DNA from: DATAYF01 sp036272735
Lineage (GTDB): Bacteria; Chloroflexota; Ktedonobacteria; Ktedonobacterales; Ktedonobacteraceae
DNA length: 21,327 bases
NCBI GenBank assembly: GCA_036272735.1
Contig: DATAYF010000145.1
Coordinates: forward strand, 1-21,327
Reading direction: 5' to 3'
Shown: one piece after another, positions 6,019-12,678 of the stretch
Position numbering within the stretch: the stretch's first letter is position 1
Layout: the number at the start of each line of letters is the position of its first letter
Made by a program: the position numbers and the translations under genes
The notes under the pieces: model-generated
The model's input: only the letters and a program-made list of their open reading frames with translations
The model's database searches: none
Told to the model about the DNA's origin: nothing

Positions 6019-7026
6019 ATGCCTGTAGAAAAACCAGAAGGTGCTGGGCTACGACCCTGGACGCGGCCCGGTTGGTTTGATAGCGTCACAGCCTGGCTAA
6101 ATGGGCAATTGGAGCAGTTAGACTACCAGGCTAGCGGTGAAGTTGAGCAATTTGCGCTGACTGACTGGTCGTGCATCGTGCGCGTGGCAACTCGGCAGGG
6201 CGTGCTCTATGTGAAGTGTTGCGACCCCAATTTCGGGCACGAGCCGGAATTGACGCTGGCCCTGTCGCAATTGTGGCCGACGGCAGTCCCGCGAGTGCTG
6301 GCAATCAATCGCCAGCACGCGTGGATGTTGATGGAGGATGCAGGTACGCTCTTGAGCGATGACCGTGAGCGTGCCAGGAGCATCGATTGCTGGCGCGAGG
6401 TTTTGCCGCGTTACGCCCGTATGCAGATCGAGGCCGTTGAACACACCCCGTTCCTACTTGAGCACGGCTGCCCGGACCACCGCCTAGAAAATTTGCCTGC
6501 TATCCTTGAGCAGGCACTGGCTCACCAGGATATGTTGTTGCTTGGGGAACCGGATGGCTTGAGCGCGGATGAGTATACGCGATTGTGCACGCTCGTCGAG
6601 CAGCTACCCGCTCTGTGTAGCAAGCTGGCGAGCTACAGTATACCTGAGACGTTGCACCACGACGACCTTCACGCGGGCAACATTATGGTGAGCGACGACG
6701 ATAATTACATTTTCTTTGATTGGGCCGAAAGCTTTATCGCACATCCCTTTTATACGATGGTGATTATCCAGCGCTATACCAGGCACGCCTACGAATATAG
6801 CGACGAGCAGCTTGATGTGTTGCGTGACATCTACCTGGCCGAGTGGACAAAATATGGTTCCATCGAGCGTTTGCGCGAGGCATTTGAACACGCGCAACAG
6901 TTGGGCAAGCTGTGTCGCGCGTTGACCTGGTACAACTATATATGTAATCTAGAACCACAGGGATATCAGAAGTACCGCGATGCGTGGCCCGCCTGGCTCA
7001 AGGTTTTTATGGGGAGCGAAAGGTAA
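6019..7026 (+). CDS. APH/choline-kinase-family phosphotransferase
   Basis: A 335-residue kinase of the phosphotransferase enzyme family (APH fold), which phosphorylates small hydroxyl compounds such as aminoglycosides, macrolides, homoserine or choline. Visible elements are K66 (LYVKCC, nucleotide lysine), E75 on the following helix, the catalytic loop HHDDLHAGN at 213-221 with D216 and N221, and the metal-binding D234 in FFDWAES. GAGGAAGG ends 9 nt before the ATG. The 53-bp gap after the methyltransferase suggests one transcript. It is unrelated in its motif block to the APH(6)-type kinase at the left of the window. Whether it is a resistance enzyme or metabolic kinase cannot be told. Confidence 0.85.
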   Translation: MPVEKPEGAGLRPWTRPGWFDSVTAWLNGQLEQLDYQASGEVEQFALTDWSCIVRVATRQGVLYVKCCDPNFGHEPELTLALSQLWPTAVPRVLAINRQHAWMLMEDAGTLLSDDRERARSIDCWREVLPRYARMQIEAVEHTPFLLEHGCPDHRLENLPAILEQALAHQDMLLLGEPDGLSADEYTRLCTLVEQLPALCSKLASYSIPETLHHDDLHAGNIMVSDDDNYIFFDWAESFIAHPFYTMVIIQRYTRHAYEYSDEQLDVLRDIYLAEWTKYGSIERLREAFEHAQQLGKLCRALTWYNYICNLEPQGYQKYRDAWPAWLKVFMGSER

Positions 7027-7075
7027 TGGGTGAGCAGCCACCAAAATCTTGACTAATTCCATCGCTTCTGTTTGC

Positions 7076-7105
7076 TTGACGCGCTTATCGCCTTGCGCTT
7101 ACAAT
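7076..7105 (+). promoter_or_regulatory. Promoter TTGACG-18-TACAAT for the EamA gene
   Basis: TTGACG at 7076-7081 and TACAAT at 7100-7105, 18 bp apart, predict a start near 7112 and a 54-nt leader before the ATG at 7166. Confidence 0.55.
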
Positions 7106-7165
7106 CCAGGATAGTTAATAGATGTGATACAGATATGTGCTAAGTGCATAAAAGGATGGATTGCG

Positions 7166-8146
7166 ATGGATCGTCAAGCTACGTCATCACGAACGAGGAT
7201 GGGAGGCGGGGTCAATACGCGTGCCCTGGTTGCGATGGTGGTGACATTGTTATTTTGGGCCTCGGCTTTTGCTGGTATTCGCGTGGGACTGGCTGGCTAC
7301 CCGCCGGGCGCGCTGGTATTGTTGCGTTTCCTGATCGCCTCGCTGGCACTGATTGTGTATGCCTTGATAACGAGAATGCGCCTGCCTGCCTGGCGCGATA
7401 TGCCCGCTATCCTATTGCAAGGATTTTTAGGCATTGGCGTGTATCAGATTACGCTGGCCTTTGGTGAACAAACGGTATCGGCTGGCGCGGCCAGCTTGTT
7501 GATCGCCTCGGTTCCTTGCTTCACCGCGCTGCTGGCGACACTATTTCTTGGTGAACGCCTGACGCGCTGGGGCTGGATCGGCATTGTTGGCAGTTTCGCG
7601 GGTGTGGCAGTAATTTCTGCCGGATTGCAGGGTGGCCTGCACTTCTCGCTGGACGCGCTGCTCATCCTGGTTGGCGCGTGTTCTGAGGCCATCTATTTTA
7701 TCTGGCAGAAGCGCTATATGCGCAAATATAGCGGCATCGAGCTGGCGATTTACGCTATTTGGAGCGCGACGCTCTTTATGCTGGTGTTTGCACCGCAATT
7801 ATGGCATGCTTTGTCGCACGCTCCTATGAATGCCACATTGACGATTGTCTACCTGGGACTTTTCCCGGCGGCACTCGCGTATGTGACGTGGTCATTTGTG
7901 CTTTCACAGGCATCGGCCTCGATCACCACCAGCTTTTTGAACATCTCACCCATTCTCTCATTTGTCATCGCCTGGTTGTGGATTGGTGAAGCGCCCTCGT
8001 TAGTCTCGATCATTGGTGGCCTGGTGGTAGTTCTCGGCGTGCTGCTCATCAATACAAAAGGGCGGCGACGTGCTCCTGGATTGGCAGTAGCAGCGCAGGA
8101 GGTGGAGATGCCCCATAGCAGCAAAATTAAAGTGGGTGGACAATAG
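7166..8146 (+). CDS. EamA/DMT-family transporter
   Basis: An integral membrane exporter of the drug/metabolite transporter superfamily, 326 residues with about ten hydrophobic segments and two EamA repeats. Repeat one runs from VAMVVTLLFWASAFAGIRVG to the LLATLFLGERLTRWGWIG block. Repeat two runs from DALLILVGACSEAIYFIWQK to the SFVIAWLWIGEAPSLVSIIGG block. The paired L-x-E-x-[LP]-x-x helix boundaries are the family hallmark. The ATG at 7166 was chosen for AAAGGA 9 nt upstream; the frame is open from 7124. Substrates of the family include amino acids, nucleobase-like metabolites and drugs; none can be assigned. The gene is convergent with the phosphorylase gene. Confidence 0.9.
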   Translation: MDRQATSSRTRMGGGVNTRALVAMVVTLLFWASAFAGIRVGLAGYPPGALVLLRFLIASLALIVYALITRMRLPAWRDMPAILLQGFLGIGVYQITLAFGEQTVSAGAASLLIASVPCFTALLATLFLGERLTRWGWIGIVGSFAGVAVISAGLQGGLHFSLDALLILVGACSEAIYFIWQKRYMRKYSGIELAIYAIWSATLFMLVFAPQLWHALSHAPMNATLTIVYLGLFPAALAYVTWSFVLSQASASITTSFLNISPILSFVIAWLWIGEAPSLVSIIGGLVVVLGVLLINTKGRRRAPGLAVAAQEVEMPHSSKIKVGGQ

Positions 8147-8156
8147 CGATATTCGA

Positions 8157-8206
8157 TGTAGGGACCAATAATACACTTTCACAAAAAAGCATAATCGGTC
8201 CCTACA
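8157..8206. repeat. 50-bp inverted-repeat element sharing TGTAGGGACC ends
   Basis: TGTAGGGACC (8157-8166) and GGTCCCTACA (8197-8206) are perfect 10-bp ends. The complementarity continues for 6 more positions with two mismatches. It fills the gap between the convergent EamA and phosphorylase genes, so it may also serve as a terminator. The outer 10 bp equal those in the 126-bp element at 4636-4761. Confidence 0.6.
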
Positions 8207-8229
8207 GGTAATAGAAGCGCTGTTGCCGA

Positions 8230-9543
8230 TTAGGGACGTATCACATCATATATAAGCGGCACAGCCTTCGTCGGCACTTCGCTCCAGGTATAACAATCCA
8301 GTACTTCCGCAGATATCGCATTTGCCTCTTCTCCGCTCCGCACGTGCATCTCTAACAGCGGATCACCTTTGTGGACATACGCGCCAATTTTGGCCCATAA
8401 AACGAAACCGGTGCGGTGATCGATTGGCTCACCTTTGCGCAAGCGACCAGCCCCTAAACGCATGCTCGCCAGGCCCATCTTCTCGGCATTGATACCTGCA
8501 ATGTACCCAGAGCGTGGTGCGCGCTGAATGATACGCAAGGGAGCTGTTGGTAACAGGTCAGGCTGCTCGATCTGGCGGGTATCTCCGCCCTGCGCGGCAA
8601 TCACCTCCGCCAGTTTGGCAACGCCCGCGCCCGATTGCACCGCGTGTTGGACGCGCCGCTCGGCATCGGGCATAGCGCTAGCCGTACCGGTCATCAGCAA
8701 TAGCTCCGCAACCTCGTGATAGCATAGTTCGGAAACGTCCTGTGGTCCCTCGCCGCGCAAAATAGTGATGGCCTCACGCATCTCTAGCGCATTGCCGATA
8801 GCGTCCCCCAGTGGCTGCTCCATCGACGTAATCGCCGCTACCGTGTGCATGTTCGCGGCCTGCCCAATCGCCACCATCGTGCGCGCCAGTTCACGCGCCT
8901 CTTCAACCGTCTTCATAAATGCGCCCGCACCGAACTTCACATCCAGCAGCAGGTGTGAGCCACCAATGGCAAGTTTCTTGCTCATGATACTGGCGGCGAT
9001 CAAGGGGATGCTATCGACCGTGGCCGTCACGTCGCGCAGAGCGTACATTTTGCCGTCGGCGGGTGCCAGGTCGGCGGATTGGCCCGCCAGCACAATGCCG
9101 TGTTCCCGCAAGGTGCGCACGAATTCCCCCCGCGACAGCGTCGAGCGAAAGCCCTGTACCGACTCCAACTTATCAATCGTCCCGCCGGTGTGCCCCAGGC
9201 CACGCCCGCTCATCTTGCCGACCGCGACGCCACACGCCGCCACCAGCGGAGCCACCGCCAGCGTGACTTTATCACCAACGCCACCAGTACTGTGCTTATC
9301 GACCACGGGAGCAACCAGGTCACGCACGCGCAACTGCTCGCCCGATTGCACCATCGCCAGCGTCAAATCGCTGGTTTCGCGCGCGTCCATGCCGCGCCAC
9401 AACACCGCCATCAACCAGGCCGCCACCTGGTAATCGGGAATACGTTCGTGCGTATACTCGTCCACGAACCAGGCGATTTCTGCGTTACTCAACACCTCAC
9501 CGGCACGCTTCTTGCGGATAAGCTCTACTGCTTGCATCGTCAT
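8230..9543 (-). CDS. pdp: Pyrimidine-nucleoside phosphorylase
   Basis: Catalyses reversible phosphorolysis of thymidine, deoxyuridine and, in the Pdp branch, uridine, to a base and (deoxy)ribose-1-phosphate for nucleoside salvage in the cytosol. The 437-residue length is normal for the family. The signature SGRGLGHTGGTIDKLE starts at 112 and the phosphate loop DKHSTGGVGDK is at 82-92. The residue before the signature is K110 (VGKM), as in Gram-positive broad-specificity Pdp, where E. coli DeoA has a hydrophobic residue. That favours Pdp over strict thymidine phosphorylase. ATG overlaps the TGA of the preceding gene as ATGA, so translation is probably coupled. It is the last gene of the minus-strand rho operon. 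Confidence 0.95.
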   Translation of the reverse strand: MTMQAVELIRKKRAGEVLSNAEIAWFVDEYTHERIPDYQVAAWLMAVLWRGMDARETSDLTLAMVQSGEQLRVRDLVAPVVDKHSTGGVGDKVTLAVAPLVAACGVAVGKMSGRGLGHTGGTIDKLESVQGFRSTLSRGEFVRTLREHGIVLAGQSADLAPADGKMYALRDVTATVDSIPLIAASIMSKKLAIGGSHLLLDVKFGAGAFMKTVEEARELARTMVAIGQAANMHTVAAITSMEQPLGDAIGNALEMREAITILRGEGPQDVSELCYHEVAELLLMTGTASAMPDAERRVQHAVQSGAGVAKLAEVIAAQGGDTRQIEQPDLLPTAPLRIIQRAPRSGYIAGINAEKMGLASMRLGAGRLRKGEPIDHRTGFVLWAKIGAYVHKGDPLLEMHVRSGEEANAISAEVLDCYTWSEVPTKAVPLIYDVIRP

Positions 9544-10265
9544 CGCACCGCTTCTGATAGAACAACGCGAATGGAGTCGCTAGAAAAACCATTGCCGGTC
9601 TCGATCTGGTAACGGTTCAACGTCTGGCTACCCAGGCGCACACCGCGATCATAGGTAATCTGCCCATTCGTAAAATTGTAGAGGCTTTCGTTGGAATCAA
9701 AGAAACCTTGTACGATAACCGTGTCAAATTTCGAGGCACGATCCTCTTTGCACTCCTGTAACACTTTGTACAGAGTCGCCACCTGCTGCCACGCGGGACA
9801 CATCCGATAGCCAACACGCACCACGCGCTTATGCCCGTAAATCTCGTCATCGCTCAGCAGCGAATACGTCAAGGCGCTATCTATCAATGCCTGTAAGTTG
9901 GCAACCGTTTGTGGTGGGAAGGGAACAGATGGCTCTGGTGGTGCGGTGACAGCAGGCGTCACGGGTTGAGGTGGTGCGACTGGCGCGTTACTGACCCGCC
10001 GACGTGATTGCGCAGCATTTTGTGGCGCAAGATTTTGCACGGGGCTGCGCGCTTGCCCAGGCACAGGAGCGGGCTGATATGGTGAGCGCGGCTGCGGCTG
10101 TTGCTGGGATGGTGGTAACGGGTAGGGTGAACGTGGTGAAGATTGTTGCAACGATGGTAATGACGATTTTTGGTTCTGTGGCGGGCGCACGGTCAGGTCT
10201 CGCCCACAACTGCGACAATACGTTGCGGTGTCTGTATTCAGTCCACCACAAGCAGGACAGCGCAT
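9540..10265 (-). CDS. Zinc-ribbon protein with Pro/Gln-rich linker and unknown C-terminal domain
   Basis: A 241-residue protein in three parts. Residues 3-20 form a zinc ribbon (C3-x2-C6 and C17-x2-C20). Residues 28-115 are a Pro/Gln/Ser-rich, probably disordered linker. Residues 118-241 look folded (FDTVIVQGFFDSNESLYNF, then a YQIETGNGFSSDSIRVVL strand) but match no family I recognise. There is no membrane segment. AAAGGAG lies 9 nt before the ATG. It sits 64 bp after rho and overlaps the phosphorylase start by 4 bp, so it is translated within that operon. The position next to rho could hint at an RNA- or transcription-related role, but nothing in the sequence proves it. Confidence 0.8.
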   Translation of the reverse strand: MRCPACGGLNTDTATYCRSCGRDLTVRPPQNQKSSLPSLQQSSPRSPYPLPPSQQQPQPRSPYQPAPVPGQARSPVQNLAPQNAAQSRRRVSNAPVAPPQPVTPAVTAPPEPSVPFPPQTVANLQALIDSALTYSLLSDDEIYGHKRVVRVGYRMCPAWQQVATLYKVLQECKEDRASKFDTVIVQGFFDSNESLYNFTNGQITYDRGVRLGSQTLNRYQIETGNGFSSDSIRVVLSEAVR

Positions 10266-10303
10266 ATCCTTGCTCTCCTTTATATAGGTGTATTTATATT
10301 TGA

Positions 10304-10333
10304 TTACACCTGCTTACACCTGCTGACGCCTAC
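10304..10333. repeat. 10-bp tandem repeat at the rho 3' end
   Basis: TTACACCTGC occurs twice in tandem (10304-10323) and a decayed third unit, TGACGCCTAC, follows at 10324-10333, overlapping the rho stop codon. On the transcript (minus strand) the units read GCAGGTGTAA. No function is evident. Confidence 0.5.
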
Positions 10334-11250
10334 GATTGCTGTAATATGGCTCCGATCAACTGAGCATTCGAGCTGGTCTGTTCGAACAACTGAAGCACCT
10401 GCTCCGTACCGTCACGGCGCGGCAGATCGGCCATGCGTCGCCGCACAAACGCCATCGCCTTCTGCTCGTCTGGCGATAGCAAGCGTTCTTCCTGGCGTGT
10501 ACTGGAGGCTGTCACATCGACGGCCGGGAAGATTCTACGATCCGCCAATTCACGCGAGAGCCGTATTTCCAGATTGCCGGTACCCTTGAACTCTTCGTAC
10601 ACCACCTCGTCAAGACGGCTCCCTGTCTCCACCAGGCAGCTCGCGATAATCGTCAGACTGCCGCCCTCCTCAAGCGTGCGTGCCGCCCCGAAAACACGCC
10701 GACCAACCTCCAGCGCGTGCGCATCGATGCCACCGGAAAGCGTACGACTGCCGAAGCCGCCGCGCTGGTTACGACCCCCTGACCACATGTCGGAATTCAA
10801 GTTATGGGCACGTGCCAGCCGCGTTAACGAGTCGAGCACGATCACGACATCCTCACCCTGCTCGACGGCGCGCCGTGCATCCTGCAAAGCCTGCTCGACC
10901 ATACGTCCATGCTTCGACGTTTGTTGATCAAAACTCGAAGCATAGAGCTTCACCATCGGACTGCGTACCTCCGTCCGCCAGTCGGTAACTTCTTCAGGCC
11001 GCTCGTCCACCAGGCATAAAAATAGCCGCGCCTGTGGATAGTTGGCTAAAACAGCCAGCGCGATATGCCGCAAAATCGTGGTCTTACCGGCTTTCGGCGG
11101 CGCTACGACCAGCGCACGCTGCCCAAACCCCACGGGCACCAGCAGGTCCATTAAACGCGTTGCCACCGGGGTTGCACCGGTTTCTAGCGTGATGCGGCGA
11201 TTGGGATGGATCGGGGTTAAATTCTCAAAGGGAGTGTGTGTTGAAGCCAC
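10330..11250 (-). CDS. rho: Short Rho ATPase lacking the N-terminal RNA-binding domain
   Basis: Rho is a ring ATPase that translocates on nascent RNA and releases RNA polymerase. This 306-residue protein starts at FENLTPIHPNRR, which in E. coli Rho lies after roughly 130 residues of helical and cold-shock RNA-binding domain. Only the motor domain is present. Walker A is APPKAGKT at 50-57 and Walker B is VVIVLD at 135-140, followed by SLTRLARAHN. The catalytic and R-loop region DEVVYEEFKGTGN is at 214-226, and AARTLEEGG and DRRIFPAVD are intact. The Q-loop is preceded by an extra Gly/Arg/Asn-rich stretch (about 153-167) and has R169 where E. coli has Lys. The GTG start has AGGAG 7 nt upstream. 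The 141-bp intergenic region upstream has no room for a missing domain. First gene of an operon with the zinc-ribbon protein and pdp. Confidence 0.9.
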   Translation of the reverse strand: MASTHTPFENLTPIHPNRRITLETGATPVATRLMDLLVPVGFGQRALVVAPPKAGKTTILRHIALAVLANYPQARLFLCLVDERPEEVTDWRTEVRSPMVKLYASSFDQQTSKHGRMVEQALQDARRAVEQGEDVVIVLDSLTRLARAHNLNSDMWSGGRNQRGGFGSRTLSGGIDAHALEVGRRVFGAARTLEEGGSLTIIASCLVETGSRLDEVVYEEFKGTGNLEIRLSRELADRRIFPAVDVTASSTRQEERLLSPDEQKAMAFVRRRMADLPRRDGTEQVLQLFEQTSSNAQLIGAILQQS

Positions 11251-11348
11251 TCAGCTTCTCCTCTTCATTAAAACGGGGGATTTCTGTATCCTCTTTACTG
11301 TACCACATATTGTCAAAAGCGAACCGCGTCATGGATGAGGTTTTGGTA

Positions 11349-11357
11349 TGATACAAT
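11349..11357 (+). promoter_or_regulatory. Extended -10 promoter (TGATACAAT) for the M20 peptidase gene
   Basis: TG one base before TACAAT gives an extended -10 with a start near 11364 and a leader of about 28 nt. A TTGACA on the opposite strand (11316 to 11311) may belong to the divergent rho promoter, but no good -10 follows it. Confidence 0.4.
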
Positions 11358-11391
11358 AGCATAAAGATCATTTTCGCTCATAAAGGATAGG

Positions 11392-12603
11392 ATGCTCATG
11401 CCGTATACGCCTCAAGACTCTACCTATGCACAAACATATCTTGCACCTCTGCAAGCATACCACACCAGCATGCTTGAATGTATCGCCACCCTGGTCAATA
11501 TCGATTCGGGAACCAGGCAGGTCGCAGGGGTCAACCATGTCATGAGCTTCCTAGAACGCTGGCTCAGCGAAATCGGCTTTACGGTGACGCTGCATGCCAC
11601 GCCGCCCTTTGGCAACAACCTGGTTGCTCGTCGCAAAGGAAAGGGCAGCACGCGCGTGCTTATCGTCGGGCACGTCGATACGGTGTATGGCCTCGGCTCT
11701 GCTCAAACCAGGCCCTTCTCGATCACGGATGGTCTCGCACATGGTCCAGGCGTGATCGATATGAAATCGGGCGTGGTGATGGGCGTTTACGCGTTACGCG
11801 CCCTGTTGGATGCGGGCTTTGATGACTACGGCGAACTGTGCGTGGTCTTCAACAATGATGAAGAGGTCGGCTCAGCCGGTAGCTCTGCACTCTTGCGCGA
11901 TATCGCGCGCCAGGTGGATGTCGGCCTGGTATTAGAACCCACTTATAATATAAACACGGTGACCAATGCCCGCAAGGGGGCAGACAAGTATATGCTGGAA
12001 GTGCATGGCGTCTCAGCCCACTCCGGCGCGGAACCGCAGCATGGACGGTCCGCAGTCATCGAACTGGCACAGAAAATAATTGCTATCAATCACCTCCATA
12101 TGCTCTTGCGCGGCGTCACCTTTAATGTGACCCGCCTTAGCAGCAGCGAACCTCTTAACATCGTGCCCGATTTCGCCAGTTGTCATATCTCGGTTCGCTC
12201 CTTCAATCAGCAAGGTCTGGATAGAGCCGCCGCGCTGCTAGAGCAGGTTGTCTCCGGCCATAGTATACCCGATACGCGCAGTGTGCTCACACGCACGCCG
12301 GGTCGCCGTCCCTACGAAGTCACACCCCAGGTCATGCAACTGGTCGCCCTGGTTCAGCAGGAAGGCGGCGCTTTAGGCTACGAGATACTCGCTAGCGCCA
12401 AAGGGGGTGTCTCTGACGCGAATCTGCTGATGGAGATGGGGGTGCCAACGCTCGATAGCCTGGGTCCGGTGGGAGGGAATATGCATAACCTGGAACGCGA
12501 ACAACTCCGCGTCGATTCATTAATACAGCGTGGTGCCTTGCTAGCAGGCACTATTCAACATATCTGCCTGTCCAAATATACAGGTGCAAAACCGTCCTAT
12601 TGA
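11392..12603 (+). CDS. M20 zinc metallopeptidase, carboxypeptidase G2-like
   Basis: A 403-residue two-zinc hydrolase of the M20 family. The CPG2 type removes C-terminal glutamate or related residues, and relatives act as deacylases or dipeptidases. All metal and catalytic residues are visible: H94 and D96 in VGHVDT, bridging D123 in GPGVIDMKSG, general base E157 and ligand E158 in NNDEEVGS, E182 in VLEPT, and the last histidine in GGNMHNLERE. The dimerisation insert starts near VHGVSAHSG at 205. There is no signal peptide. AAAGGA is 4 nt before the ATG at 11392 and 10 nt before a second ATG at 11398, so either may be used. The ABC transporter gene starts 75 bp downstream. Confidence 0.9.
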   Translation: MLMPYTPQDSTYAQTYLAPLQAYHTSMLECIATLVNIDSGTRQVAGVNHVMSFLERWLSEIGFTVTLHATPPFGNNLVARRKGKGSTRVLIVGHVDTVYGLGSAQTRPFSITDGLAHGPGVIDMKSGVVMGVYALRALLDAGFDDYGELCVVFNNDEEVGSAGSSALLRDIARQVDVGLVLEPTYNINTVTNARKGADKYMLEVHGVSAHSGAEPQHGRSAVIELAQKIIAINHLHMLLRGVTFNVTRLSSSEPLNIVPDFASCHISVRSFNQQGLDRAAALLEQVVSGHSIPDTRSVLTRTPGRRPYEVTPQVMQLVALVQQEGGALGYEILASAKGGVSDANLLMEMGVPTLDSLGPVGGNMHNLEREQLRVDSLIQRGALLAGTIQHICLSKYTGAKPSY

Positions 12604-12678
12604 TCAGTGCGCCTCCTCCATCGAGGGGTTAAAATACACGCATAACAAAAGTGTATAGACATCAGGAGACCAATATCT

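Noticed and set aside
8765..9433. 222-codon open frame opposite pdp, with further frames at 9079-9612
   Set aside because: Antisense shadow of the phosphorylase gene; Ser/Pro/Thr-rich with no motif.
10433..10927. 164-codon + strand frame
   Set aside because: Antisense to rho, with no family features.
11251..11391. Possible missing N-terminal domain of Rho in another frame
   Set aside because: The region is only 141 bp, holds the divergent M20 promoter, and none of its frames shows the cold-shock or helical domain.
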